Assembly: GCA_003209425.1 (NCBI GenBank)
Contig: QCRB01000006.1
Coordinates: 1-57,056, forward strand
Direction of reading: 5' to 3'
Length of the DNA: 57,056 bases
From: Prochlorococcus sp. AG-459-E08
GTDB lineage: Bacteria > Cyanobacteriota > Cyanobacteriia > PCC-6307 > Cyanobiaceae
Both the position numbers and the translations under genes were made by a program. A model generated the notes under the pieces. The model was not told the origin of the DNA, searched no databases, and was given only the letters and a program-made list of their open reading frames with translations. This document shows positions 44,841-54,639 of this stretch, piece by piece; the first letter of the stretch is position 1, and each line of letters starts with the position of its first letter.

Positions 44841-45776
44841 TTAATCATCAAATCTAGCGCTGTTATCTCTGGGTTTCTTTTTGTTTGTTCCAACGGTATA
44901 TCTACCATTTTGATTTTTAGAACTTGATCTGGGCGAAGAGCTTGCTCTACGAGCTTCACGAGTTTTTTTTACTTGATTAGTATCTTTGAATGAAGCATCC
45001 TCTACTTGAGTTGTTGAAGTTTGCTGCCTGATAGAAGATCTTGTGGGTTTTTTTTCTAATGGAGGAGAATCATAAGGCGAAGAAATATTATTTTCTCTAG
45101 AAACTGTCCGATTCATTCTAGGTCTTGATCCTGTTTTTACTTCATTGCGAGATAAGTTGCGTCTTTCACCAAAGTTATTAACTTCTGATTGATTACTATT
45201 TTTATTCTCAGGAGTCTGCCTTCTTCTTCTTCTTATAGGTTCTTCATTTTCAAACTGATCTGCTTCTCTTGTAGATGGCCTGTTTCTGCTTACAGCCGCA
45301 GAAGGTATAGCTCTTGAAACATTCCTCCTACGGGATCTCCCCTCCATATATTCATCTTCAAATTCGTCATCTTCTTGAGGTTTAAATCTTCTTGATGATC
45401 TTTGAGGCTCATCAAACCTATCATAATCCTCGTTAAATCGGCCTCTAAAATTTCTAGGCATATCAGAAGTAGGATCATCATCAAAATAAGATGACCTTCT
45501 AGCTTGATCAGTAGCAACTCCCCTTAATCGCACACTTTCATATGCGAAAAAAACTGTAGTTCCTGCTAACAAAAACTGACCAAACTGAAGGATGGGATCT
45601 AACCTCCAGCCTTGAAAAAATAATATTCCCCCGCACAAAAGTCCTATTGCTGCGAAGAAAACATCATAATCCCTTGCTAATGCAGGTTTAAAAGACCTCA
45701 AGAAATAAAGGCCCCCTCCACATACCGCGAGGACAATACCAACAATACTGGCCCAATTGAGACTAGCATTGACCAC
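44841..45776 (-). CDS. ycf66: Ycf66 family protein with disordered Arg/Ser-rich tail
   Basis: 311 residues. The first ~90 form the Ycf66 domain with three hydrophobic segments (G-I-V-L-A-V-C-G-G-G-L-Y-F, F-F-A-A-I-G-L-L-C-G-G-I-L-F-F, F-G-Q-F-L-L-A-G-T-T-V-F-F-A-Y). The remaining ~220 residues are strongly charged and low-complexity (R-R-R-R, R-S-S, acidic patches) and probably disordered. Ycf66 is conserved in cyanobacteria and plastids; its function is unknown. Confidence 0.88.
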   Translation of the reverse strand: MVNASLNWASIVGIVLAVCGGGLYFLRSFKPALARDYDVFFAAIGLLCGGILFFQGWRLDPILQFGQFLLAGTTVFFAYESVRLRGVATDQARRSSYFDDDPTSDMPRNFRGRFNEDYDRFDEPQRSSRRFKPQEDDEFEDEYMEGRSRRRNVSRAIPSAAVSRNRPSTREADQFENEEPIRRRRRQTPENKNSNQSEVNNFGERRNLSRNEVKTGSRPRMNRTVSRENNISSPYDSPPLEKKPTRSSIRQQTSTTQVEDASFKDTNQVKKTREARRASSSPRSSSKNQNGRYTVGTNKKKPRDNSARFDD

Positions 45777-45803
45777 ATTCTTTCTCCAAAAATTTATTTT
45801 TAA

Positions 45804-45823
45804 AAGGGTTTTTTAAATCCCTT
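45804..45823 (-). terminator. Weak hairpin downstream of psbX
   Basis: AAGGG (45804-45808) and CCCTT (45819-45823) form a 5-bp stem with a 10-nt A/T loop. On the minus strand it lies 34 nt after the psbX stop and is followed by an A/T-rich stretch with a short T run. It could be a weak terminator between psbX and ycf66; the stem is too short for confidence. Confidence 0.25.
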
Positions 45824-45856
45824 ATATTTATAGTGTACTTAAAACTTCTACAAAAA

Positions 45857-46042
45857 CTAGCGTCTTCCAGTAGAAGTACGATCGAGGGAATCTTTCTGAC
45901 TGACAAAAATCAAAAATGCAGCGGCTGGAATAACGATTAGTAAAGCAGCAGCAATAAAACTACCTATCATTCCAACTGCGGAATTATTTGCAACTTCAGC
46001 AGAAAAATCAGCGGCTAGCAATAAATTTGAGATTTGAAACAC
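45857..46042 (-). CDS. psbX: Photosystem II reaction centre protein X
   Basis: A 61-residue one-helix protein. A short lumenal N-terminal part ([14 protein letters not shown]) precedes the membrane helix [19 protein letters not shown], then [14 protein letters not shown]. It is the Prochlorococcus-type PsbX, longer than the ~40-residue form of other cyanobacteria. PsbX stabilises PSII near cytochrome b559 and influences quinone turnover. A consensus-like promoter lies directly upstream. Confidence 0.9.
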   Translation of the reverse strand: MFQISNLLLAADFSAEVANNSAVGMIGSFIAAALLIVIPAAAFLIFVSQKDSLDRTSTGRR

Positions 46043-46065
46043 TTTTTTAAATATTAAATTCTCAA

Positions 46066-46093
46066 TTTATAATACGAATTAAATACGTTTCAA
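46066..46093 (-). promoter_or_regulatory. Sigma-70-type promoter of psbX
   Basis: On the minus strand TTGAAA (46088-46093) and TATAAA (46066-46071) are separated by 16 bp, close to the -35/-10 consensus. The expected transcript start near 46059 leaves a leader of about 17 nt before the psbX ATG. It is the best-looking promoter seen by eye in the window, and strong constitutive expression fits a photosystem gene (inference). Confidence 0.5.
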
Positions 46094-46131
46094 TGGGTTA
46101 TTTATTAAGATGAATTAAATAATTGTGATCC

Positions 46132-46437
46132 TTGCTAGTAAACTCTCTTCAAATTTTAGATGTTAGTTTAGGAATTTCTCTCTCGTATCTAACTTTAGTT
46201 TTTCTAATAAGATTAATTCTTACTTGGTACCCAAAGATTGATTTAAGTAAAGGTTTGTGGTTATTAATTTCAATACCATCAAGCTCTATTCTTAATTTAA
46301 CAAGAAGATTAATTCCTCCTATTGGAGGAGTCGACGTTGGACCTGTAATTTGGATTGGTGTTATAAGCTTTTTAAGAGAAATTTTAGTCGGTCAGCAAGG
46401 GCTTATAAAACTTGCATTGCATTCACATATTTCATAG
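46132..46437 (+). CDS. YggT family membrane protein
   Basis: A 101-residue protein with two to three hydrophobic segments and the YggT repeat features: I-R-L-I-L-T-W-Y-P near residue 26 and L-N-L-T-R-R-L-I-P-P-I-G-G-V-D near 54. The start is TTG; a nearby GTG at 46125 is out of frame. Cyanobacterial and plastid YggT proteins (CCB3-like) help place haem on cytochrome b6 or affect thylakoid nucleoid distribution; which applies here is unknown. It is divergent from psbX. Confidence 0.83.
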   Translation: MLVNSLQILDVSLGISLSYLTLVFLIRLILTWYPKIDLSKGLWLLISIPSSSILNLTRRLIPPIGGVDVGPVIWIGVISFLREILVGQQGLIKLALHSHIS

Positions 46438-46454
46438 AAATCATTTAAAAATTT

Positions 46455-47804
46455 TCAGTAATTTGGTAATAATTCTTCTTCTACATATTTAGTATGTATC
46501 TTACCTTCCTTAAATTTAGATTTATTCAGTAAGGTTAGATGAAAGTTAATTGTTGTGGGAATACCAGTTACTGCACATTCATTTAAAGCCCTATTCATAC
46601 GTTTAATTGCAGTATTACGATCTTTCCCCCAAACTATTAATTTACCAATTAATGAGTCATAGAAAGGAGGTATTTCATAGCCGGTATAAACATGACTATC
46701 CACCCTTACACCTGGACCACCAGGAGGAAGCCACCCAGTTATTTTCCCAGGTGATGGTCGGAAATTATGAGAAGGATCCTCAGCATTGATTCTACATTCA
46801 ATTGCATGACCGTTTAAATGGATATCATCCTGATTAAATTCCAAGTTTACGCCACTTGCGATTTTAATTTGCTCAGCTATTAAATCAACTCCCGTAACCA
46901 TTTCAGTAACAGGATGTTCGACTTGAATCCTAGTATTCATTTCCATAAAATAAAAATTATCATTATCATCAACTAAAAATTCAACTGTCCCAGCGCCTTC
47001 ATAGCTGATACTTTTTGCAGCAGAAATAGCTGCATTCCCCATTTTTTTTCTTAGTTCAGTATTAATTGCAGGACTAGGAGACTCTTCTAGTAACTTCTGA
47101 TGTCTTCTTTGAACTGAACAATCTCGCTCCCCTAAATGAACAACATTACCTGACCTGTCAGCCAAAATTTGAATTTCTACATGTCTTGGCTTCTTTATAA
47201 ACTTCTCCATATATAAACCATCATTACCAAAAGCTGCTTCTGCTTCGCCTTGAGCTGCTTTAAACATTTTTTCGAGATTATCAGAATTTTCAACCAACCT
47301 CATACCTCTTCCACCTCCTCCAGCAGTAGCTTTAATAATTACCGGATATCCAATATCATCTGCCAATTTATAAGCCTCATCAACATTTGATAACAAGCCC
47401 TTACTACCAGGTACAGTTGGAACTCCTACTGCTTCCATAGTTTCTTTAGCTGTAGATTTATCTCCCATAGATCTAATAGCTTTAGGAGATGGGCCAATAA
47501 AAACTATTCCATGATCGTTACACATCTCAGCAAATTTATCATTTTCAGCAAGAAATCCATAACCAGGATGAATAGCATCAACTCCTCTCGATGTAGCAGC
47601 AGCAAGTATATTTGGAATATTTAAATAACTCTTATTACTTAACGAATCTCCAACGCAAACTGCTTCATCAGCAAGCTGAACATGCAATGCTTTTTTATCT
47701 ACAGTGCTAAAAACTGCAACTGTTGCAATACCTAGTTCTCTACAACTTCTGACAATTCGTAAAGCTATTTCTCCACGATTAGCAATTAAAACTTTTTCAA
47801 CCAT
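46455..47804 (-). CDS. accC: Acetyl-CoA carboxylase, biotin carboxylase subunit
   Basis: Carboxylates biotin on BCCP with ATP and bicarbonate, the first half-reaction of fatty acid synthesis. The 449-residue protein has the start [12 protein letters not shown], the ATP-grasp glycine loop A-G-G-G-G-R-G-M-R (~165), [14 protein letters not shown] near 290 with the catalytic residues, and the C-terminal domain. Length is that of stand-alone AccC, with no biotinyl domain. The gene converges on yggT with a 17-nt gap. Confidence 0.95.
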   Translation of the reverse strand: MVEKVLIANRGEIALRIVRSCRELGIATVAVFSTVDKKALHVQLADEAVCVGDSLSNKSYLNIPNILAAATSRGVDAIHPGYGFLAENDKFAEMCNDHGIVFIGPSPKAIRSMGDKSTAKETMEAVGVPTVPGSKGLLSNVDEAYKLADDIGYPVIIKATAGGGGRGMRLVENSDNLEKMFKAAQGEAEAAFGNDGLYMEKFIKKPRHVEIQILADRSGNVVHLGERDCSVQRRHQKLLEESPSPAINTELRKKMGNAAISAAKSISYEGAGTVEFLVDDNDNFYFMEMNTRIQVEHPVTEMVTGVDLIAEQIKIASGVNLEFNQDDIHLNGHAIECRINAEDPSHNFRPSPGKITGWLPPGGPGVRVDSHVYTGYEIPPFYDSLIGKLIVWGKDRNTAIKRMNRALNECAVTGIPTTINFHLTLLNKSKFKEGKIHTKYVEEELLPNY

Positions 47805-48062
47805 TATGAAAATTTAATTGAAGAAATGAAAATGATTTAAATAAAAAATTATTTGCCAAATTAAATAACAAAATTTTTTAGTGATCAGAGGACATTTTTA
47901 CAATACAACCTAGAACGTTATATATGTATAAATATTTGTTTTATGCAATAGAAAATTATTCATCATATTCAAAAATACTCTTTAAAAACTACATGCTTCT
48001 TTCAACCAATAATGTATGATATTTTTAAGGTTTAGGTAGCCCCAGGTTGCTGAGAACCCTTT

Positions 48063-48144
48063 GCGGACGTGGCGGAATTGGTAGACGCGCACGTCTAAGG
48101 AGCGTGTGGCTTAGGTCTTGCGAGTTCAAGTCTCGCCGTCCGCA
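48063..48144 (+). tRNA. tRNA-Leu (anticodon AAG)
   Basis: Acceptor stem GCGGACG (48063-48069) pairs with CGTCCGC (48137-48143), with discriminator A at 48144; CCA is not encoded. The D-arm has GGCGGAATTGGTAGACGC. The anticodon stem CACGT/GCGTG encloses loop CTAAGGA, giving anticodon AAG (CUU codons; A34 is expected to be deaminated to inosine). A long variable arm and a TTCAAGT T-loop complete a class II leucine tRNA. A TATGAT at 48015-48020 may be its -10 element. Confidence 0.92.
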
Positions 48145-48168
48145 TTAATGTATTCGGGTTTAACTGCA

Positions 48169-49434
48169 ATGAAAAAAAAATCAGTTGCAGTAGTTATAGT
48201 TTCCAATGGACCTGGTGAATTAACTACATGGGTAAATCCTGTAGTGGATGAGCTAAACAAAATAAATAAATCACAATGTGAAGACGATAACCTCAATTTC
48301 ACTCTTCGGTTAGTCCTAGTTCCTTGCCCAAATGCCACTGGTAAAGAATTTTCAGTTGCATATTCATGGAATAAATTCGAATTAATTACAAAATCCAAAA
48401 GTTTTTGGAAATTATTAATAAAGCCACATTCTTTTGCGAATTGGCCCAAAAAAGGAGTTGTTGTTTTCCTTGGTGGAGATCAATTTTGGAGCATTTTATT
48501 AGCCAAAAGATTGGGTTATTTAAATATCACATATGCTGAATGGGTTTCGCGATGGCCTCAATGGACCAACGAAATTGCTGCTATGAATGTAAAAGTAAAA
48601 GATTTAATACCTGAAAGATATAAATATAAATGCAAAGTAATTGGCGATTTAATGGCAGATATCAAACTTAATAGTGAAATATCATTACGAAATAAAGAAA
48701 AAAACTACATCGCGTTGTTGCCTGGTTCAAAAAAAGCAAAGCTTTCTGTTGGAGTTCCTTTCTTCTTAGAAGTTGCAGATCATATATCTGAAGTAAATCA
48801 AAATATAAATTTTATAATTCCCATTGCCCCAACTACTGATAAAAGTGACTATTTATTTTTTCAAAGCAAAAAAAATCCTATTGCTAAATATTACTCTTCA
48901 AAAATCAAAACAATTAAAAACCTCAAAGACTCTCGTTTTGATTATGTAATAGAAACATCAAAAAATACAAAAATTTTTCTTATCAATAAACATCCTTGTT
49001 ATGAAATATTAAAAGAATGTGATCTTGCACTTACAACTGTAGGGGCAAATACTGCAGAATTAGCAGCAATTACTCTTCCAATGTTAGTTGTTCTACCAAC
49101 TCAACATTTAAATATGATGAATGCCTGGGATGGTATTTTTGGGGTACTTGGGAAAATTTCATTAATAAATAAAGTCCTAACTTTTATAATTAAAAATTTT
49201 TACTTTAAAAAAAAGAAGTTTTTTGCTTGGCCAAATATTAAAGCAAAAAGAATGATTGTCCCTGAAAGGATAGGTAATATTTCCCCTAAAAAAGTTGCAA
49301 GAGAAGTATTATTTCTTATTAAAAATAGAGATCAATTAAAAAGTATTAGGGATAATCTAATCGAAGCAAGAGGCGATAAAGGTGCGGCAGAAAAACTTGC
49401 TTCTATAATCGTTAATTCAATAAAAAAACTCTAA
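48169..49434 (+). CDS. LpxB-like GT-B glycosyltransferase of unknown role
   Basis: 421 residues from the ATG at 48169, which gives the start M-K-K-K-S-V-A-V-V-I-V-S-N-G-P-G-E-L. A further ATG at 48148, three bases after the tRNA, is possible. The N-terminal Rossmann half, G-D-L-M-A-D and A-L-L-P-G-S-K-K-A-K in mid-chain, and T-T-V-G-A-N-T-A-E-L-A near 285 resemble the lipid-A-disaccharide synthase fold. The substrate is unknown. Confidence 0.75.
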   Translation: MKKKSVAVVIVSNGPGELTTWVNPVVDELNKINKSQCEDDNLNFTLRLVLVPCPNATGKEFSVAYSWNKFELITKSKSFWKLLIKPHSFANWPKKGVVVFLGGDQFWSILLAKRLGYLNITYAEWVSRWPQWTNEIAAMNVKVKDLIPERYKYKCKVIGDLMADIKLNSEISLRNKEKNYIALLPGSKKAKLSVGVPFFLEVADHISEVNQNINFIIPIAPTTDKSDYLFFQSKKNPIAKYYSSKIKTIKNLKDSRFDYVIETSKNTKIFLINKHPCYEILKECDLALTTVGANTAELAAITLPMLVVLPTQHLNMMNAWDGIFGVLGKISLINKVLTFIIKNFYFKKKKFFAWPNIKAKRMIVPERIGNISPKKVAREVLFLIKNRDQLKSIRDNLIEARGDKGAAEKLASIIVNSIKKL

Positions 49435-49437
49435 TAA

Positions 49438-50481
49438 TTACCAGGGATCATCAATTTCAAATTTTTCTGTTTTCTTATTATCTTGAACTAAATTTTGTTC
49501 ATCTAGCGGTTCAATATCTAAAGTTTCAGTTGCATTTTGAATTGGTCTTTTAGAAGCTAAATTAGTAGTTGATTTTTTCTTTTGCTTTAAATCAATATTA
49601 TTTTTTGAATCTATTTGATTAACACTATTATGATTCTCGATTTGATCAGAATAATCATTATCAATATATAGCTTTTTTCTGTTATTCATTTCTTCTGAAG
49701 AACCCTTTATTTCAACATATTCAAGTTCATCTTCATCTTCATCTTCATATTCATCTTGTTCAACAACTGCTTCATATTCCTCGTCCAAGTTATTTTGCTG
49801 TTCTAATTCCGAACCTGAAAGTAACTGATTCTCAACAGGTACAAGATTTGCTGAATATCCATTTGCTTCCCTTTCATCCCAAGAAGAACCACCTACTCCA
49901 AGTTTCTCAAGTAGACCGCTACTTAGTTGCTTCAATTTTTCTTCAGCACCTTCATAAACAATAATCCTATCGGTACCACTACTTACTATTTCCTCAACCG
50001 GAATTTCCCAAGTACTTAAAACGCCCTCACCTAAAAGTGGAACACCAACAGCACCCATAACAAGAGAAATCAAATCCCCAGTCTCAATATCAAAAGAAAA
50101 GCCAAGAACTCTCCCTAAAAGTTGTCCAGATTCTGTAATCACCTGACAATTAATTACCTTCCCATATCTTTCTGGAGAAAAACTCTCACTCAAAGAATCT
50201 AGAGAGTCAACTAATATGACATCTCCCACTTGCTTTATACTTTCTAAAGGCATCCATTTTGGTAAACCTGGCAAAAATCTTGTAAGTGGATTATCTCTTA
50301 ATCCCAAAGCTACCACTTCTCTTCTATCGATATCAACAACAACTTCACCAACTACGCCAAGACGTCTCCCAGTATCAGTAGTTATAACTTGCGTTCCCAT
50401 TAATTCTGACCTTAACCATAAGCGTTCGCTAGGAACCGAGTTAGGGAAATTCTTATTAGTAGGTGTGTTAGACAAACTCAT
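49438..50481 (-). CDS. Double PRC-barrel protein with acidic tail
   Basis: 347 residues. Two PRC-barrel-like beta domains occupy about 22-95 and 105-178 (L-M-G-T-Q-V-I-T-T-D-T-G-R-R-L-G-V-V-G-E and C-Q-V-I-T-E-S-G-Q-L-L-G-R-V-L). They are followed by a long, probably disordered C-terminal half rich in Glu/Asp/Asn/Gln (E-D-E-D-E-D-E-L-E near 250) and ending E-I-D-D-P-W. PRC barrels occur in photosynthetic reaction-centre H subunits and RimM. Function here is unknown. It is 45 nt downstream of smc. Confidence 0.8.
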   Translation of the reverse strand: MSLSNTPTNKNFPNSVPSERLWLRSELMGTQVITTDTGRRLGVVGEVVVDIDRREVVALGLRDNPLTRFLPGLPKWMPLESIKQVGDVILVDSLDSLSESFSPERYGKVINCQVITESGQLLGRVLGFSFDIETGDLISLVMGAVGVPLLGEGVLSTWEIPVEEIVSSGTDRIIVYEGAEEKLKQLSSGLLEKLGVGGSSWDEREANGYSANLVPVENQLLSGSELEQQNNLDEEYEAVVEQDEYEDEDEDELEYVEIKGSSEEMNNRKKLYIDNDYSDQIENHNSVNQIDSKNNIDLKQKKKSTTNLASKRPIQNATETLDIEPLDEQNLVQDNKKTEKFEIDDPW

Positions 50482-50526
50482 AAATACCTTTTTATCATTC
50501 TGACGTATAAATTTAAAAAAGTGAGT

Positions 50527-53500
50527 TTATGCAGCATTTGGTAACCCAAGTACTTGAGTATTAGCTCCTCTTGCTTGCGCAACACCAATTGTTCGTTCAG
50601 ACGCACTAATCATAGGCCTTCTATGACTTACGACTATAAATTGAGCATTTGATGACTGATTAGATATTAATTTTGACAATCTTTCAACATTTATGCCATC
50701 TAAAAAACTATCAACCTCATCTAACGCATAAAAAGGTGAAGGTTTATATTTTTGCAAAGCAAATAAAAAACTTAAAGCAGTTAATGATTTTTCACCACCT
50801 GACATAGAGGCTAATCTTCTGACATTTTTTCCCTTAGGATGAGCCACTAAAGTTAATCCTCCTTCTAAAGGAGAATTAGGATTTTCAAGTTGAAGAAAAC
50901 CATCTCCATCAGATAAATTTGCAAAAATTTCTCTAAAGTGTTTATCAACTTCCGTAAATGCTTGCATAAAAGCCTCTTGACGCATCGTAGATACAGTTTC
51001 TATTCTCAGCAATAATTCAGATCTTTCATTAGATAGAATTTCTAACTTTTCTCGCAAACCATTTAATCTCTCAATTAATTCTTCTAATTCATCAAGAGCT
51101 AACATATTTACAGGTTCTAAGCTTTGTAGTTTTGCATTTATAATCGAGATTTCTGATTGCAAAGATTCCAGACTCTTTCCTTCATATTCTCCAAACTGCG
51201 GAGAAGGATTAGGTAGATCTTTTCTATAATTTTCTAATTTTATTTTTTCACTCCTCATCTCTTCCTTAAGAGAATGCATATCCCTTTCAAGATATTCGAG
51301 CTTCAATAGATAATTATTATATTCTTGCCTTTTATTAGAAATTGACAAGTTCAATTCATCTCTTTTCCTTCTCAATAAACCTAAATCCTTCTCTAGAGAA
51401 TTTTTTTGATTATCAAGAACTAAAAGCTCTTCTTTAAATTTATCTCTTTTTTTTATCCATTCACTATGAGCAATTGCAAGTTCTTTAATAGATTCGTGCA
51501 AGTTTTTTTCTTGAAGTAAATTAATTTTTAATGAATTATTTATACGCTCTTTATTTAAAGCAAATTGATTCTTTTTATCTAGTAATGTATCTCTCTCCTT
51601 AATAAGTATTTCAAGTTTATTATCGAGATCATTAAAATCTTTATTAAATGTTATTAATGATGAATTTTTATTTTTTTCATAACTAGCTTTTTGAATGTTT
51701 TGCAATTGATCATACTTATCATGATGAGGCTTCAATTCATTTTTTAAATGATCTAACTCTTTAACCAATAAATTATTAGAAGTATCAAGTTTATTTAATC
51801 TTGATTTACAGTCCTCAATTCTTTGAATGACAGCCTTAATAGAATCTTGATTTACTTCAATTTCTTTATTAAAAGAAGCACAATCCTCAATTATTTGACT
51901 GCGATTATGATTTAACTTAATTAGTCTATTATTTTTTATGGTCAAATCATTATTTGACTCTTTTAAAGCTTCTTCTATAACAAATAATCTTTCTTTTATA
52001 GGGCTAGAGTTATCAATTTCATTGTTAATGCCAAACCTATAAGCCAAATCTTTATTCAACTTACTGCCTCCTGTAATAGCACCACTCGCTTCTAATAATT
52101 CACCACCTAGTGTAACCATCCTAATTTTTTGTTTAGATAACCTAGCTGAAGCTAAGTCTGAAAAAACCAAAGTATCTCCAAAAACATATCGGAAAACATC
52201 TGAATAAACTTCATCAAAAGTAATTAGATTAATAGCTTTATCAATAAATCCAATATCCCTATTATTTTCAAATCTTGAAATTGCATAATTCTTCTTTTGA
52301 CTTTTAATTCTATTTAAAGGTAAAAAAGTTAATCTTCCCGCTTTCTTCTTTTTAAGGATTTCAATTGCTTTAGCGGCAATATGATCATTGTCAACGACAA
52401 TTTGTCCGAGTCTATTTCCAGCAGCGATTTCTAATGCATATCTATTTTTCTCACTGACCTCTCCAAGTTGAGCTACATAACCATGTAAACCCTCTAACCC
52501 TGCTTCTAAGAGAATTTTGAGAGCATATGATCCCCTAGATTCATTTAAAGCTTCCTTCCTGCTTTCGAATCTAGATAAATCCTTTTCAAGCCTTAATTGT
52601 TCACTGTTTAGCCTTGATTTAGTTTTCATTAATAAATCTATTTCATTTTTTAAAGAGTTAATTTCTGAGCTATTACTTACCAAATTTTTATTCTCTCTGT
52701 CGGATGTCTCTTTTTTTCTATGACTTCCTTCAACAAGTGTCTGCTTATCTAACTCTAAAGAGTCGATCTGAGACAATATCTCTTCTTTTTGAATATTATT
52801 TTGAATAGTTTCTTCTTCAACTTTCCTTTTTTTGATTTCCAAAGGATGAATTTGATTTTTTATACTTTCGAGCTCAGCATTTAATTTGATACTTTGTTTT
52901 GAGAATTCTCCAGATTCTCCAGCTGCATCAGAAAGATTTTTTCTGGATAATTTATGTTTTAAAGTGAGGGAATCAATTTGCAAGTTCAATTGATTTAAAA
53001 AATTATCATCAAAATTTTCTTGTCTAATCTTTTCTGACTCGATATTCCTCTTGGAAATTGCAATTTCATCTCTTTGCTTTTGTAATTTAATACCTTCTTC
53101 TTTATTCAAACTTGATATCCTATCAAGTTCTCTCAATCGAGAATTAATACTTCCAATATCAGAATTCACTTTTATCAATTTATCCTCTCCTTTCTCCTTA
53201 AGCTCATTAACCAGTATTTTCAAAGCATCTTCTAAGACTGATATTTCGTTGTTAATAGATTCTTTTTGTTTATTAAATAATATTTTATTTTTTTCAATTT
53301 CACTTTCTTTTTTTTCTATAGATTCAACATGCTTAACTTGTTTATCAAAAATAAGAACTTTCTCTAATTCCATTATTTGGAGTAGTTTTGCCTTTAACTC
53401 TTTATATCGCTTTGCTTTTTCACATTCTTTTTCAAGCTTATTTTTACTAGATTGCAATTCATTTTCTAAAATTTCACATCTTTCTTGTCTTTCGAAAACA

Positions 53501-54117
53501 TCATTTAATTTTGCATTTGCTTGTTCTATTCTTGTATCAAAAAGTGCGACTCCTGCTAATTCATCAATAAGATTTCTCCTCTCCTTATTATTCATTGATA
53601 CTATTCTTGTTACATCACCCTGCATAACAACATTGCTACCATCAGGATCAACACTAATATCTCTTAATATTCTCTGTATTTGTTGCAAGGTACATTGTTT
53701 TCCATCAGAAGTATAAGTTGAAGCATAAGAACCACCTGGCATAAGTCTTAATTTCCTAGAAACAACCCATTCTTTTTGATCTTTATTAAGGACAATTTCT
53801 TCTTCTTCTAGTTCCAAAGGCGGAAGGTCCTCTCTGGGAGACCAATCTTGAATATTAAATTTTACAGATACAGATGTTTCGGATGACTTACCCTCTTTAA
53901 CTTTCGAGTTATTTATTAGATCTGGTAATCTTTCTGCCCTCATCCCTCTACTATTAGCTAGACCTAAACAGAATAAAATTCCATCTAAAATATTACTTTT
54001 CCCAGAACCGTTAGGTCCCGTAACCACTGTAAAACCCTCTTCAAGAGGAATTCTTACACTTCCCCCAAAAGATTTAAAATTTTCAAACTCGACCTGATTG
54101 ATATGTACCAATCTCAA
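50527..54117 (-). CDS. smc: Chromosome segregation protein SMC
   Basis: An SMC ATPase that organises and separates chromosomes with ScpA/ScpB partners (not encoded nearby). The 1196-residue chain has the N-terminal Walker A G-P-N-G-S-G-K-S-N (34-42), two long coiled-coil arms (~170-510 and ~690-1020), a hinge domain around 515-685, the C-terminal signature L-A-S-M-S-G-G-E-K-S near 1100, and Walker B Y-A-L-D-E-V-D-S-F-L-D. Length is full for the family; no frameshift is seen. Confidence 0.95.
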   Translation of the reverse strand: MRLVHINQVEFENFKSFGGSVRIPLEEGFTVVTGPNGSGKSNILDGILFCLGLANSRGMRAERLPDLINNSKVKEGKSSETSVSVKFNIQDWSPREDLPPLELEEEEIVLNKDQKEWVVSRKLRLMPGGSYASTYTSDGKQCTLQQIQRILRDISVDPDGSNVVMQGDVTRIVSMNNKERRNLIDELAGVALFDTRIEQANAKLNDVFERQERCEILENELQSSKNKLEKECEKAKRYKELKAKLLQIMELEKVLIFDKQVKHVESIEKKESEIEKNKILFNKQKESINNEISVLEDALKILVNELKEKGEDKLIKVNSDIGSINSRLRELDRISSLNKEEGIKLQKQRDEIAISKRNIESEKIRQENFDDNFLNQLNLQIDSLTLKHKLSRKNLSDAAGESGEFSKQSIKLNAELESIKNQIHPLEIKKRKVEEETIQNNIQKEEILSQIDSLELDKQTLVEGSHRKKETSDRENKNLVSNSSEINSLKNEIDLLMKTKSRLNSEQLRLEKDLSRFESRKEALNESRGSYALKILLEAGLEGLHGYVAQLGEVSEKNRYALEIAAGNRLGQIVVDNDHIAAKAIEILKKKKAGRLTFLPLNRIKSQKKNYAISRFENNRDIGFIDKAINLITFDEVYSDVFRYVFGDTLVFSDLASARLSKQKIRMVTLGGELLEASGAITGGSKLNKDLAYRFGINNEIDNSSPIKERLFVIEEALKESNNDLTIKNNRLIKLNHNRSQIIEDCASFNKEIEVNQDSIKAVIQRIEDCKSRLNKLDTSNNLLVKELDHLKNELKPHHDKYDQLQNIQKASYEKNKNSSLITFNKDFNDLDNKLEILIKERDTLLDKKNQFALNKERINNSLKINLLQEKNLHESIKELAIAHSEWIKKRDKFKEELLVLDNQKNSLEKDLGLLRRKRDELNLSISNKRQEYNNYLLKLEYLERDMHSLKEEMRSEKIKLENYRKDLPNPSPQFGEYEGKSLESLQSEISIINAKLQSLEPVNMLALDELEELIERLNGLREKLEILSNERSELLLRIETVSTMRQEAFMQAFTEVDKHFREIFANLSDGDGFLQLENPNSPLEGGLTLVAHPKGKNVRRLASMSGGEKSLTALSFLFALQKYKPSPFYALDEVDSFLDGINVERLSKLISNQSSNAQFIVVSHRRPMISASERTIGVAQARGANTQVLGLPNAA

Positions 54118-54193
54118 GTCTCAATAGCTAAATAAGAATAACTAATTTGCAAAAATTCTCAATAGAAATATTACGTTTATTTATAAATGAATA

Positions 54194-54556
54194 TTAAAAA
54201 TTTTTGCTCAATCTACAGGTATTACCCGAAATTTCAAAAAAACCATATAGAAGTCTACCATTCAAAATAAATCGACAATATTCAGAGTCCAATTTATCAG
54301 AAACGTTTTTAAATATTCCATGATCGATTCTTTTTACAAAGCCTCGATTTCCAGAAAGTTCATGTTTCGTCCTAGATAGCCATACAAGTCTATGATTTGG
54401 CTGCTTAAAAATTTCTATAGAAGATTGATTCAATAAAGGTAGTTTTAAAAATTTCCAAGTTAAACAATCTATTCCATTTTCAACAAGAAAATCATAATGA
54501 ATATCTAAAGATTTAGCGGAGTAAACTTTATGTTCAAGCAAAACCCATTTATTCAT
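54194..54556 (-). CDS. Small LigD 3'-phosphoesterase-domain-like protein
   Basis: A 120-residue protein whose layout resembles the LigD N-terminal phosphoesterase domain: L-L-E-H (H9), then D-I-H-Y-D-F (H20, D22), T-W-K-F in the position of the S-W-A strand, N-H-R-L-V-W-L (H55) and a late R-G-F-V-K-R-I-D-H-G-I-F. In LigD these histidines and the aspartate bind a metal and remove 3'-phosphate or ribonucleotide ends. No ligase or polymerase domain is present. Assignment is by eye. Confidence 0.55.
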   Translation of the reverse strand: MNKWVLLEHKVYSAKSLDIHYDFLVENGIDCLTWKFLKLPLLNQSSIEIFKQPNHRLVWLSRTKHELSGNRGFVKRIDHGIFKNVSDKLDSEYCRFILNGRLLYGFFEISGNTCRLSKNF

Positions 54557-54639
54557 TATCTAGTTACTAAATAAATCAAAATTATTTTCAAAAAAAAGTT
54601 GAGATGAAGATATATTTTTTTTAAGATGGTTCCTTTTAT

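Noticed and set aside
47924-48019. 31-codon + strand frame between accC and the tRNA
   Set aside because: No ribosome-binding site, composition follows the A/T background, no recognisable product, and it runs into the likely tRNA promoter.
53051-53716. 221-codon + strand frame antisense to the smc coiled coil
   Set aside because: Long open antisense frames are expected opposite Lys/Glu-rich coiled coils in A/T-rich DNA; the product is a Ser/Phe/Leu low-complexity artefact.
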